Source of the DNA: Oncomelania hupensis
Taxonomy: Eukaryota; Mollusca; Gastropoda; Littorinimorpha; Pomatiopsidae
Assembly (NCBI GenBank): GCA_036898135.1
Contig: CM072519.1
Coordinates: forward strand, 35,454,939 to 35,518,938
Length of the DNA: 64,000 nucleotides
Reading direction: 5' to 3'
Part shown: positions 38,880 through 49,380 of the stretch, one piece after another
Layout: each line of letters starts with the position of its first letter
How positions within the stretch are numbered: position 1 is the first letter of the stretch
Notes under the pieces: generated by a model
What the model was told of the DNA's origin: nothing
The model's database searches: none
Seen by the model: the letters and a program-made list of their open reading frames with translations, nothing else
Program-made: the position numbers and the translations under genes

Positions 38880-39195
38880 CGAGCGTTGTGGCCGCGTGGC
38901 CCAACTTGTGTCTTATTTGCCTTGTCCACGGGCTAGAAACCAATGGCGCCTTACAGGCGTGGGATCGATTCCCGCCCTCGGGGCGTTATGTTTTTTTCCG
39001 AATATTATTTACTTTCGACTCGGGCAACGCTTCGGGGGTTTTCTCCAGGTACTCCGGTTTTCTTCCCCAGCAAGACTTTCTAAATAAAACTAGTACTAAT
39101 GGTAGGCTGGGTTTGGGCGCTCCACAGGCTGCGACTACGCCTTCTGCAGGGGAGGCGACCCAAAATTTCCCCATAAAAAGGGACAACAAAGTGTC
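38880..39195 (+). mobile_element. tRNA-derived SINE, family S1, copy 2
   Basis: Same head (GCGTTGTGGCC), B-box-like GGGATCGATTCC, TTTACTTTCGACTCGGGCAA, GGTACTCCGG and GCTGCGACTACGC blocks as 14908-15215, with an A-rich end. It starts about 70 bp upstream of gene B coding exon 1. Confidence 0.78.
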
Positions 39196-39920
39196 AAAAA
39201 TCAAAACATCACAATCAAGGAAAACATAAATCGGTGATACATCTTAAAGTGCCTCCCAGGTCGAGATCAGAAATGCGGCCCCTCCCACCTCCTTTCCCCC
39301 CAAACCACCACAACAACTCTCCCACTTCCCCCTCCCCACCCTCCACTCCCTCCCCCCCCCCCCCAAAAAAAAAATTGCCTTAAGAGATGACCATTTTGTT
39401 CATATCATATATTCATACTATTTGGTGTGTCTAGTATTTTTGTAAAAATCGAATCTAAACTTCGGGTCCGACAAATCCAAAAGTCGTCCTAGACAGGCAG
39501 ATAGGGACTGGGTGGTTTAACACCTTTGGAATAAGCGCGGGAAAAAAACAACAACAAAAAAACATGGAGTTGCCGGTCGTGACTGAACGCTATCAGCGTG
39601 TGCTGGAGGGCTTGGCTGTGGCTGTTTCCTGTTGCATCGGCTGACTCGTGATGACTGTATAGTAGGAAACTCGCAAAGTGACGTCGTAAAGGACCGACTG
39701 TCTATAGTCTGTTTAAGCTGTGGACACGCTTATTTGATAGCTTTAGCTTGAATAGTGTGGATTAATAAACTCTACTACTACGATCATACAATCTAGCGAA
39801 GATTTGGGGATAAATTGACTCAAATTCATATTATAAGCAAGTCCACATTCGCATCAGCGATCGGAGCATTGAAAGTCTTTCAATGGGTGCATAACTATGA
39901 AGGCCTACAACTATCGCCAA
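39196..39920. other. Unannotated stretch upstream of gene B
   Basis: Includes a C-rich tract (39290-39362). No gene or element recognised. It may hold gene B 5' UTR and promoter sequence. Confidence 0.4.
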
Positions 39921-40017
39921 CACAGAAAGTTACCAGTATCACGAGATAATAGAAATTAACACGTGTTCTGTGTAATATTTACCGAGATATCGGTAATCCA
40001 CAGTGTTAATTAATAAT

Positions 40018-40786
40018 TATAACATACCTGTCAAGTGCTACGGATTTTTGCGTAGCGCTACGCATTTTAAACATTTTCCCATTGCTACGGCGTATCACAA
40101 AGCTGCTACGCAATTTTTCAAAAGTGACGATAATATTTTTTAACCAAGGGGGTTTTCGCGCGAAAGTAGTCTGTTCCGGTCGAGTCCGGTTTAAAGACAC
40201 TTAGTAAAAGCACCGCACTTCCGCAACACGTGTTCGTTCAGAACTTCAGTTTACAATCAGTCTTTGTGAGGGAGAGACAGACGGAGTTGAACAAAGAAAA
40301 TGGCAAAGCCTCCACCTAAAAATCTCAAACGACCAGGAAGGCACCTTAAACCATGTTTTGTGAATAAGCAAATTTGTTTGGGGGAAAAAAGTTCATCTGC
40401 TTTTTCTGTGTCAGTGATTGTCTCCCTTGTTTGTTTGTTTTTTGTTTTTTTTTAATGATTGCCTAGCTTATTTTCTGTCTGTATGTTTTATTTTATTTTA
40501 TTTCTTTTTTTCTTTTTTGCATTTTCACTTTTATTTTGAAAAACTTACATGAAAATGTTTATAATGATAATGATAATGGTAATAGCTAAAGTGTTGTGCA
40601 TTAACAAGATTTTACAATAAATTTGTAAACACATTGGATGTGTGTGTTTATATTGGATGCAGAAGTTTCCAGTTTTGTTGCGAATCGCGTGATTCACATT
40701 AGTGCTACACCAAACCTCAATTTGCTACGGTTTTTCTGTTAAATTGCTACACCACAACCCGAAAACCCCTTGACAGGTATGTTATA
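40018..40786. mobile_element. TIR element with terminal ACATACCTGTCAAG
   Basis: The left end TATAACATACCTGTCAAG (40018-40035) is matched inverted at 40769-40786. Length about 769 bp. An ATG at 40301 opens a short basic frame (MAKPPPKNLKRPGRHLK) that could be the start of a transposase, but nothing downstream supports one. The duplication is unclear because TATA belongs to both ends. Confidence 0.7.
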
Positions 40787-40823
40787 AGTATTTGTGACGC
40801 CTTCCTAGCGCCAAAACCTAATA

Positions 40824-41374
40824 CAGTGGAACCTCCGGTATAAGACCGTCCAAAATCTGAGAAAAAACGGTCTTATAATAGAGGTGGTCTTATTCCGGAA
40901 ATGAGGAGGAGGAGGAGGGGGGGGAATTTGCGGTTGTGGTCGGAGGGGTATGTAGTCATAATTTTTTTATCCTTTATCATAAGCTGAATTTGGGTCTTCC
41001 CAACGTCTAATCTTCTAGCAATAGACAAACAACTCTCCCCCTTTTCACTTCAAACTTTCCACTTGCGCGACGACATTTTCACAATCCAGTGTATGCGAGT
41101 AATGTCCCTTACTTTCGAACCGGAAATTGCAAACAGCAGACGTACACTAACATGAGAGAAAACATGAAAGGTCCAGTCAATAAGTTAACTGATATCTCTT
41201 TTAAATTGTTAAAGACGGTTGTATAAAGGGCTTAAGACATGGTCGCTGGTCGCATAAATGAGGTTGTCGCATATAAGAGGTAATTTATTATTGGAAGTGA
41301 ATCTGTCAGAAGTTTTCAGGTCACATAACCGAGGGAGTCGTATACAAGAGAGACAGATACCGGAGGTTCCACTG
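40824..41374. mobile_element. pogo/Tigger-like MITE
   Basis: TIRs CAGTGGAACCTCCGGTA (40824-40840) and its exact complement (41358-41374), with TA on both sides. It is 551 bp; the interior repeats the words GGTCTTAT and GTCGCATA/TATAAGAG but has no transposase. Inserted into the left arm of the inverted-repeat element. Confidence 0.9.
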
Positions 41375-41930
41375 TAATTACAAATGCCATGATATGGAAT
41401 AATTACAAATATCATAGGATAATTACAATTATGAAAGGATAATTACAATTATCGTTGAAAATTTACAAATATCTTTGCGTGATCATGTTTAATTTTCAGA
41501 TTTGGCTTTAGCAATCCGTCTGGAAATGCGCCAAAACCAAATATTTTATTTGTCACTTGATAATTACAACGTGTTAATTGTAAATATGTCATTGATATTG
41601 TTTATTTATCCCGTGATATTGGAAATTGTCAGTTTTTAACGCTAATTGATCGTCATATATGTAAATTACACCGAACACGTGTTAATTACCATTTTTTAAT
41701 CACTGATACCTGTAAATGCAAATTTTTTGCGCTAGTAAGCCGCCTTAGCCAAAATTATGCATGAACACGTAAAAATTTTAATTATGAAGTGAAAATTTTA
41801 ATTAATATGTATTAATTACAATTTTTAGTTTGACGCATTTCCAGACGGATTGCTAGAGCCAAAACTAAAAATAAACAGGATCACGCGATGATACTTGTAA
41901 TTTTTCAATGATAATTGTAATTATCCTTCT

Positions 41931-42633
41931 TGTTACGTTGGAGACGCGTGCGATGGTAGGCTTACGTGTGGAACGCGTGCGATAGTAGGCTTGCGTGTGT
42001 GACGCGCGCGATAGACCAGATCGTTTTATTTTGCAACGCATGCAGTAACAGAGTGTATTTATCTTTGATTTGATTTTGCGTTGTTATTAGAAGAAGCTTT
42101 GTATAACGTTGGTGTTTTTAGTTGGTCGATATTATTTGAGAATTTTCTAGAATTGGTTGTTTACTATCGATCGAAGCGTATGGATAGTTCTAGTGGTAAC
42201 TATAGAAGCTTCCATTCCAAATAAGGTTGTATGACGTGAGACAGTGATGATGAAATTACTTTTGATTGGTTGTGGTGTTCCATGCAGGGGTTTTCTCGCC
42301 TGTTCTGGAGTATGTAGAGACTATATAAGTACGGCACTGTTTCAAAATAAGAGGGAGTTGAAAGTAGAGAAAGCTGTTGTGTTAGAGTTGAGAAAGTTGT
42401 AAAAAGTGGAAAGTTGATAGTCGAGAATTGTAAAGTGAAAAGCGATTGAACGATTGTATGCAGTTGTTGATGTATGTTGAATAAAAGTGGAAAACTTTAA
42501 ACGACGACTCCTGCCTTGTTGATGATTGAACGGGTTGCGTGGATAAACGAATCCGAGTTACACCTATCATGATTTCAAGCATCGGGGCTGAATCAACTAC
42601 TGATAGAGAAAAAAAACAACATCGAGTGTAACA
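41931..42633 (+). mobile_element. Solo LTR related to the element at 242-5856
   Basis: Starts TGTTACGTTG and ends GTGTAACA, about 703 bp. Blocks match the full-length element's LTR: GCTTTGTATAACGTT, GTCGATATTATTTGAGAAT, GTATGCAGTTGTTGATGT, GAATAAAAGTGGAAAAC, CAAGCATCGGGGCTGAATCA. It has a TATATAAG box near 42326 and an AATAAA at about 42480. Flanks CTTCT and CTTTG are a decayed 5-bp duplication. No internal region remains. Confidence 0.87.
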
Positions 42634-42780
42634 CTTTGATGATTGTAATTATCCCATGATATTTGTAATTATCAGGTTTCGGCGCTAGTAGGCCGTCATA
42701 CATGACCATTCCACTCCCGCCATTAGCGACACGACAGACGGAGATAACCACCCCAGGGAAGAGGGGGTAGGGACCTGAGT

Positions 42781-43742
42781 AAACAGTGAACCCCCAGAGC
42801 TATCATACGATCCAGTTGCAATAACGTCTAAAACAAAAGAAATGCTTTTTGATTTTAGGACAGTGAAGGATGATGTCCGTCCATGTGTTATTCATGGTGA
42901 AGATGTGGAAGTTGTTGACACATATAATTATTTGGGTACAGTTTTTGATAGTCAGCTGAAATTTGATGTCAACACCCACAGTCTTGTCAAACGTGGTCAG
43001 CAAAGAATGTATCTTCTTAGGAAACTAAAATCCTTCTCTGTAAACACAAAGATCCTCAGTTTGTTTTACCAGTCTTTTATAGAAAGTTTGCTGACTTTTT
43101 CTTTTATCTGTTGGTTTCACGGTCTGACTGTGAAGGATAGGAACAGCCTGAATAGCATAGTCAATGTCTGCTCAAAGATTATTGGAGTTAGGCAGAGAGA
43201 TCTTTCTTCTTTCTGTGATCAGCAGATCTTACGGAAAACCGGGAGCATCCTTAATAGTCATCAGGAACATTGTTTGAAACCCGAGTTCACACTGTTGCCA
43301 TCCAGACGCCGATATGCTATGCCCATCTGTAAGGGAAATCGGCGTTCTAAATCTTTTATTCCCAGTGCAATCCGACTTCTTAATAGTACTAACCGCTTTT
43401 AGTTTTCGGCACTTTGGGGATCTTATTTGTTATATAGTGAGAGTCTCCCTTTAGTGTCTATGTGTACTGGCTGAACTTTTTAATCAACTTGTTGAATTTT
43501 GTTGACTTTTGTGATATCACTTGTGATCTTGATTCGCGTGTGTGTGCTTGTGTGATGTTTATTTAAATTTATGTATTTCTTGTTTTGTTTTTTTTTGTTG
43601 TTTTTTTTTTCCAAAAATGGTTTATGATACATTTTTTGAGTTTCTTTATGCTGCCTCATAAACTTATAATGTAATTGCCCTTTGGGATGAATAAAGTTGT
43701 ATTGTATTGTATTGTATTGTATTGTATTGTATTGTATTGTAT
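42781..43742 (+). pseudogene. L2/CR1-like LINE 3' end with (TATTG)n tail
   Basis: An open frame without a proper start (ATG at 42842, stop at 43400) encodes the region after the RT catalytic site: TKEMLFDFRT, YNYLGTVFD, RGQQRMYLLRKL, SFIESLLTFSFICW, LLPSRRRYAMPICKGNRRSKSFIP. A 3' UTR follows, ending GGGATGAATAAAGT and pentanucleotide repeats (43698-43742), as in L2-type LINEs. It is 5'-truncated, a typical dead insertion. Confidence 0.87.
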
Positions 43743-43767
43743 AATTACCACATGTATCTTGCCCACC

Positions 43768-43843
43768 ACGAGATTCGAACCTGGGTCATCGGCGTTAACA
43801 GGCAAATGCTTTACCATTGAGCTACAGCAGTGGGTCTCCACAG
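43768..43843 (-). mobile_element. tRNA-like SINE head (S2-related) or tRNA pseudogene
   Basis: The minus strand reads CCCACTGCTGTAGCTCAATGG, an A-box region, and later CCCAGGTTCGAATCTC, a B-box, closed by GTGGTGGG. The anticodon region does not fold well. The order of words matches the SINE head at 21393. It directly adjoins the LINE tail. Confidence 0.6.
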
Positions 43844-44065
43844 CTTACACGTGCCAATTATAAATGGTTGTTTATCGCTGAGCCTCGCAAAGGCGATGGT
43901 ATCAAAGTGCCTATATAAGCTTAATATTACGCACTTTGATGCATGATAGGTATGTGTAACGGCGCTATCGATAAGCACGATTAAATAAATGTATTAATAA
44001 ATTAATAAATGAGTTGGCCTGTGACTACTGTCGAAGCGTTTTAGTAAAATACATGTATATAGAAT

Positions 44066-44130
44066 TCTGGTCCTGATTTGGCTCGGAAGAGTCCGCTGGA
44101 CCTAACGCAATAACTATGTAATGTAATGTC
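44066..44130 (+). repeat. Retroposon family R, 3' tail
   Basis: GGTCCTGATTTGGCTCGG through CCGCTGGACCTAACGCAATA and ATGTAATG units, as in 51255-51295. Confidence 0.6.
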
Positions 44131-44756
44131 ATGTATATTAAAAAAAATTAAAATCTGGTGTGTTTTATCTACTTCAAACGTTTTACTTGTCTTCCATATA
44201 AATAATACACATTTAAAAAATAATAAAATGATATAGACAAAAACGTCAATTATAACTCCTGCGGACAATAAGGAAAAAGAAACAAATACGCCTGACAAGA
44301 CTTGCAGTGGTTGTTGCAAGCATCAATCAAGCTAATATCACACCAATAATATATTATATAATCAACCTATCCATCGACCAATCATTTCATCAGTCATATC
44401 CATGATATCATTCAGTCTGTCAGGCAATCAACCACAAAGTCAGAAAAAGGTCCATCAACGGACCAGTCAGTCGCTCAAACGATCAATCAATAATTATCAC
44501 GTGATAAAACATTAGTTAGAAACGATTCTTGTCTAAGATCATACACCCTATTGTTATCATTCAATGAGGCTGCTGGTGGATCAACAGCTCAAATTCAAAT
44601 CTAACAATAATAATTGTGTAAGTTTTATTACAATGTATAAACCACTTTTCAACTGTGTTTAAAAGTTGAGAAACGTCCTTTCACAATGGCGAGACTACTT
44701 TGGTACTTACAAATGTTCGTCCTGTCCTTCTTAATACTCCCACCGGCTGTGTGTGT

Positions 44757-44869
44757 TTCAGTTTCACACCTCGTTCATGGATTACACACTCGATCTACTC
44801 ATTGTTATCTTAGCCAAAGCTTTATTCACGGAAATCATGAAGCTCTATCATATGTCGTATGCCGTATAT
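44757..44869 (+). CDS. Possible host exon encoding a membrane segment
   Basis: A frame of 37 codons (FHTSFMDYTLDLL, then hydrophobic residues, ending MSYAVYG) lies between a good acceptor (pyrimidine-rich stretch ending TGTGTTTCAG at 44756) and a donor-like GGTGCGT (about 44868-44874). The hydrophobic pattern could be a transmembrane helix; a faint likeness to the first helix of ABC half-transporters is not enough to name it. LINE copy 1 begins about 10 bp beyond. No partner exon was found. Confidence 0.3.
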
Positions 44870-44885
44870 GGGTGCGTTAACGCTC

Positions 44886-46785
44886 CACTATCCTATCCTA
44901 TCCTGTCCCGTAACCCGAAGGTCGTAGGGGCACCACAGATGATCGTTTAACCAGCATACTCCATCTTTCTCTGTCCTCAGCAGCCCTGATGGCTTCGCTC
45001 AGTGTCAAACCAGTCCATTCTCGAATGTTGTCCTCCCACCTCTTTTTCGGTCTCCCTCTTCTTCTACCTCCTTGCACTGTGCCTTGCAGAATAGTCTTTG
45101 CAAGGCCTGATGATCTGGTGACGTGGCCATACCACCGAAGTTTCCGTTTCTTCACCACTGTTAGCAGGTCATCGTGTTGTCCAATGGCTTGTGTGATGGT
45201 CTGTCGGACTTCGTCGTTGGTGATGTGTTGGGTATAGGAAATGCCCAGAAGTCTTCTGTAGCACCTCATCTCCATGCTTTGTATTCTTCGTTGGAGATCT
45301 GCTGTGAGGGTCCATGCTTCGCAAGCATATAGGAAGATGGAGATGACAAGGGAGCGCAGCAGTCTTACTTTGGAATGTAGACTGATGGTCCTGTCTTTCC
45401 AAATGGGCTTCAACCTTGTCAGGGCAGCAGTTGTTTGTGCGATCCTGGAGAGGACTTCCTGTCGGGACCCATTGTCTGATACAATGGCTCCTAAATATTT
45501 GAAGCTATGCACTGTGTCGAGGGATTGGCCTTGGACTTTGATGTCCGTATTGATGCCATTGGTGTTGTTGGTCATCATTTTGGTCTTCTCTGCACTTATT
45601 TCCATTCCATAGGCTTTGGAGGTGGTGTCAAGCCTCTGTACCAGCTGTTCAAGTTCTTGTTCCTCTCCAGCCAATCCATCAATGTCATCTGCAAAACGAA
45701 GATTGGAGATTGCTCTACCCCCTATGCTGACTGTGCCTTCATGGTCTGCAAGAGCATCCGACATGATGCGCTCTAGGAAGATGTTGAAGAGTGTTGGAGA
45801 GAGTAGGCATCCTTGACGCACACCGATTGTTGTTCTGAACCAATTCCCGATGGCTCTGTTGTGGAGGACTGCACTGGTAGCCTTGTCATACAGGCTTTTG
45901 ATGACTTCAATAATTTTAGGGCTGATGTTGTACACTTTCATTGTTGCCCATAGAGCTGCATGCCAGACTCGGTCAAACGCCTTCTTGAAGTCTATGAACA
46001 CATGATATAGATGTTGTTGGTGCTGTAGGTATTTCTCACAGATTATTCTGAGGTTGAAAATCTGCTCAGTGGTACTTCGCCCTGCCCTGAATCCTGCTTG
46101 TTCTTCAGCTATGATTTGTTCAGCTTGGGGTTTCAACCTGTTGAGTATTATTTTCAGGAGGACCTTGCTGGGATGGCTGATGAGGCTGATGGTCCGGTAA
46201 TTTTCACACTCCTGAAGGTTACCTTTTTTGGGAAGAGTGATGACAAGCGACTGGGTCCATGGTATAGGCCACTCCCCACTCTGCCAGATCTTGTTACAGA
46301 TAATGGTGAGGGCATCAATCATCGCTTCTCCTCCTGCTTGTAGCAGTTCCGCGGGTATGTTGTCCACTCCCGCTGACTTCCCTTTCTTTAGCGCTTGCAC
46401 TGCTGCCTCAACTTCTTCCCGGAGAATTGGGAGGATTTCTTCTTCTTCTCTGTTCTCGGGACATGCTAGAACTGATGGGTCTCCATTTGGAGTATGGTTG
46501 TAAAGGTCAGAGCAGTACTCTGTCCATCTGTCCAAGACTTCTTGTTCTTCTGTAAGGCATATGCCAGACTTGCTTTGGATAGTGGAGACTTTGGGCTGTT
46601 TGACACTTGTCAGCCGCTTCACAGTCTGGTAGGCCTTCTTGCTGTTGTTCTTGTTCAGACTGTTCTCTATTTCCTGGCATTGATCTTCTATCCAGTTCTC
46701 CTTTGCTGTGAGCATGCCTTTTCGGATGTCATTGTTGATTTTTCGGTAGACATCAGCTCCCTGTGAGGTGTTCTTTTTCTTTTTC
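44886..46785 (-). CDS. LINE family L1x, copy 1 (longest): RT and C-terminal domain
   Basis: The minus strand is open from the truncated 5' end to the stop near 44898 (691 codons including unrelated upstream residues; LINE sequence starts at about 46785). RT blocks in order: SAGVDNIPAELLQAGGEAM, LVITLPKKG, NYRTISLISHPSKVLLKI, EEQAGFRAGRSTTEQ, VFIDFKKAFDRVWH (motif A), GVRQGCLLSPTLFN (motif B), FADDIDG (motif C; FADD, catalytic aspartates intact), HSFKYLGAIVSDNG and the C-terminal RLLGISYTQHITNDEVR, GRRRGRPKKRWEDNIREWTG. The tail is CTATCC units (plus strand, about 44886-44905). The endonuclease is lost by 5' truncation. Motifs and microsatellite tail suggest the RTE/BovB side of the non-LTR tree; the clade is an inference. 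Confidence 0.88.
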
Positions 46786-47448
46786 ACTACCCTCATACAA
46801 TATGTAGAGGCCGCTACAGTGTGCGCGTGAACGGTGTGTAGCGCAGCAAATTTACGCGCATGCTCACAGAGTCCGGAAAATGACTGGCTGTCGCTACCTC
46901 CAGCGTCCGCCATTTTTGTATGAGCTTTCATACAATCCACTACGGGCTCGAGAGGTGTAGGAAAAAGTAGCACTACGTGTTCATACGCAGTGACTGTGAA
47001 CGGCTGCGCAGCAATACATAGTCATACATAGTGCCATCGTGAACGCAACCCTGTTAATGACTGCTGCATTGTTACACAAAGTGTATACTGCGTAGCTGAG
47101 ACCAGCCGAGTCTGAATACGTTGGCCTCTCAACTAAACGACTCAAGATCACGAACCTGTTTCAATAGGTGGAGAGAAAAAAATCTGTGTTGTCTGAACGC
47201 TTTATCAGCCACTAGTGCCTATTCATGTTATCAATAAGGTAAAATGCCCAGATAACAATTGTTTGGAATTAAAATGTGTCAGTGTTAGAGGGCAATGAGT
47301 AGCGCTAATCTGGCGGAGGGACGAGTTCATATAAATCCAAAGGTTGCGGGTTCGATTCTCGGTCTTGTGGCCTAAACAGTACATTGGTTGAGAGCACCAG
47401 CTGCTGCGGTTCGCCTGATATTAAAGGAATAGTGGGCGTATTTGATTT
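46786..47448. other. GC-richer unannotated stretch with SINE-like B-box
   Basis: 46795-47050 is CpG-rich with a short hairpin (TTGTATGA..TCATACAA, 46916-46935). Around 47285-47365 a GGTTCGATTC B-box follows a tRNA-like segment, possibly a SINE head. No gene identified. Confidence 0.4.
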
Positions 47449-47986
47449 AAACCGAATTTGTATTATTCTCCAGACAAGCAAACAATCGGAGAACATAAAG
47501 GGCACATAAAGGGCACACAAAAGCAAAGCTGAAATAAGCGCTACCCTTTGATAAATTATAACATTAAAATGTCTCTGGCAAACAGGAACAAGTACAAAGT
47601 AAAAAAAACAAAAACAAAACAACTCAAGTATATTTTTTAATTTTCTCAATAATACTTTTTTTTTAAGCAAACATACAGCAGCTGTATGTAGCTGCTATAA
47701 TATAAGAAGCAATAAATAAAATAAAATCAAAAAGAAAAAAAGTAATAAGAAAATAAATGAATGAACTAACTAACGAGAAACATAAACGTGCACCCAAGAG
47801 TAAACTTTGCACAATATAGTAGCTGTCGATTGAAACTGTAAAGCTGAAGCAATATAAAACAATGAAAACAAATCAGTTTGGAGGAGGGAAAAATAAAAAG
47901 GAACATGAAAGAGTCACATGCAAATAAAAAAGAAAGAAAAATAATCACAACACAATACAACACCACAGACACACACACACACGCAC

Positions 47987-48032
<46 letters not shown>

Positions 48033-48228
48033 CCGTGTAGAAACGCCGTTGTGATGACTTTCATGAAAATCTACATACGTTACTTTGACATTTTTATAAA
48101 TTTGTCCATTTTTTGAAGCTAACCATTTCCCTAACTCTAACCCAAACCCTAACCCTTAACCTAACCCTAAACCTAACACAGCCCTAACCCTAACGGAACA
48201 CTGTTTTGATGTCAAAATAGAATATAGG
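47449..48228. repeat. Dispersed repeat T with telomere-like units, copy 2
   Basis: Same order as 25884-26705, with a long CA microsatellite (47970-48030) and imperfect CCCTAA units at about 48130-48195. GGAGAACATAAAGGGCACA is repeated once in tandem near 47490. Confidence 0.72.
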
Positions 48229-49254
48229 AGTCGGAAACCACTTTTTTGATGGAAAGAACGCAAATTTCTTCTAGAAATGTAAGAATCTAAGTCAAAATTG
48301 GCTCTTTCCGTCTCAAAAGTTCACCTAGTTCGTCTCCTATAGGCGACGAAATAGGTCGATGTTTGCTTCAAACTTTCCCGAAAATTGGCTGGATTTTCTC
48401 CGTCCCGGATAGTGCACTCCTCTGTACTTAAAACACTCTTTTGCACTACAACTGCACTCCCATGCACTAGAAAAGCACTCCCGCGTACTTAGAAACAAAT
48501 GGGTCATGCGACACAAATGGGGAACGAGCAAATTACCCCATTTATGACTGAAAAAGTAAATTCCGTTTCTCATTTTTGTGGTTATACAACCTCACACACA
48601 CACACACACACACCCACACACACACACACACCTACACACACACACACACACATGCCCACCTACCCTACAGTGTGAGGTAAGCATTTTTTTAGCATCGTTG
48701 TGGGGTACATACACTGCATAGCATATTTCACGTAATATTAGGTTATGCTGACTTTGGGCAGTTTTAACATAATTGCCGAGCAGTGACGAATGTTTTTAAT
48801 CAAGAATGACATCTCCCCCGGTAGCCCACGTTGTGAGGTAAGAGTATTTGTAGCATTGTTGTGAAGTACACACAAAAATCCGTGTGGGTGTGTGTAGGTG
48901 GTCGCACACCAACGGTTTTGTGAGGTGGTTGAGATAAATGTATAGGCGATATGCTTGGGAGCTCAGCAAGCGGTTTTTGAGGTTGGCACTCTGGGGTCAT
49001 AGGAAAATGTACCTCATAAAATTTTGTACCTCACAACCCCGTCAGAAAGTCTTACACACAACCTCATAACCTACGGTACGTAAATGCCCACACACACACA
49101 CACACACCATCCCACTTATATATATATATACCCCTTGGGGTCATGAGCAATCTTGCCACTGTAGATTGTCCTAACCTATAAAGGGAACAGTGAAAGCCCC
49201 AGTTGAAAACCTGTCTTGCCTTTGTAGGCTTGACAGATTCACTGCGGCAACAGT
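48229..49254. other. Intergenic with CA repeats
   Basis: CA microsatellites at 48592-48652 and 49088-49107. No gene recognised. Confidence 0.5.
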
Positions 49255-49380
49255 ACCCCCCCCCCCCCCCCCCCCGTTGGAGTGCCGGGGGTTTCAGTAT
49301 AAATAGTATCCCCACTTTATGGAAATTTAGTGCTTTAAATTCCCACTGTTGCTATCTTCCTCATATACTCTTTCCCATTT

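Larger units (their letters stand above)
39930..42700. mobile_element. Inverted-repeat element with nested insertions
   Basis: Arms of an inverted repeat run from about 40787 to 41550 and from about 41830 to 42700. Both contain GATAATTACAATTATC-like words, GGCTxTAGCAATCCGTCTGG, and at their outer ends AGCGCCxAAACCTxATA. A third related block (TTAACACGTGTT) is near 39945 and 41680. The left arm is interrupted by a pogo-like MITE and the right arm by a solo LTR. No transposase is visible. Outer limits are approximate. Confidence 0.65.

Noticed and set aside
39660..39720. TGACGTCG word as a gene B promoter element
   Set aside because: An imperfect CRE with no TATA box or other promoter features around it.
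43768..43843. Functional tRNA-Asn gene
   Set aside because: A GTT lies in the right area, but the anticodon stem does not pair and the spacing before the D-arm is wrong; the sequence resembles a SINE head.
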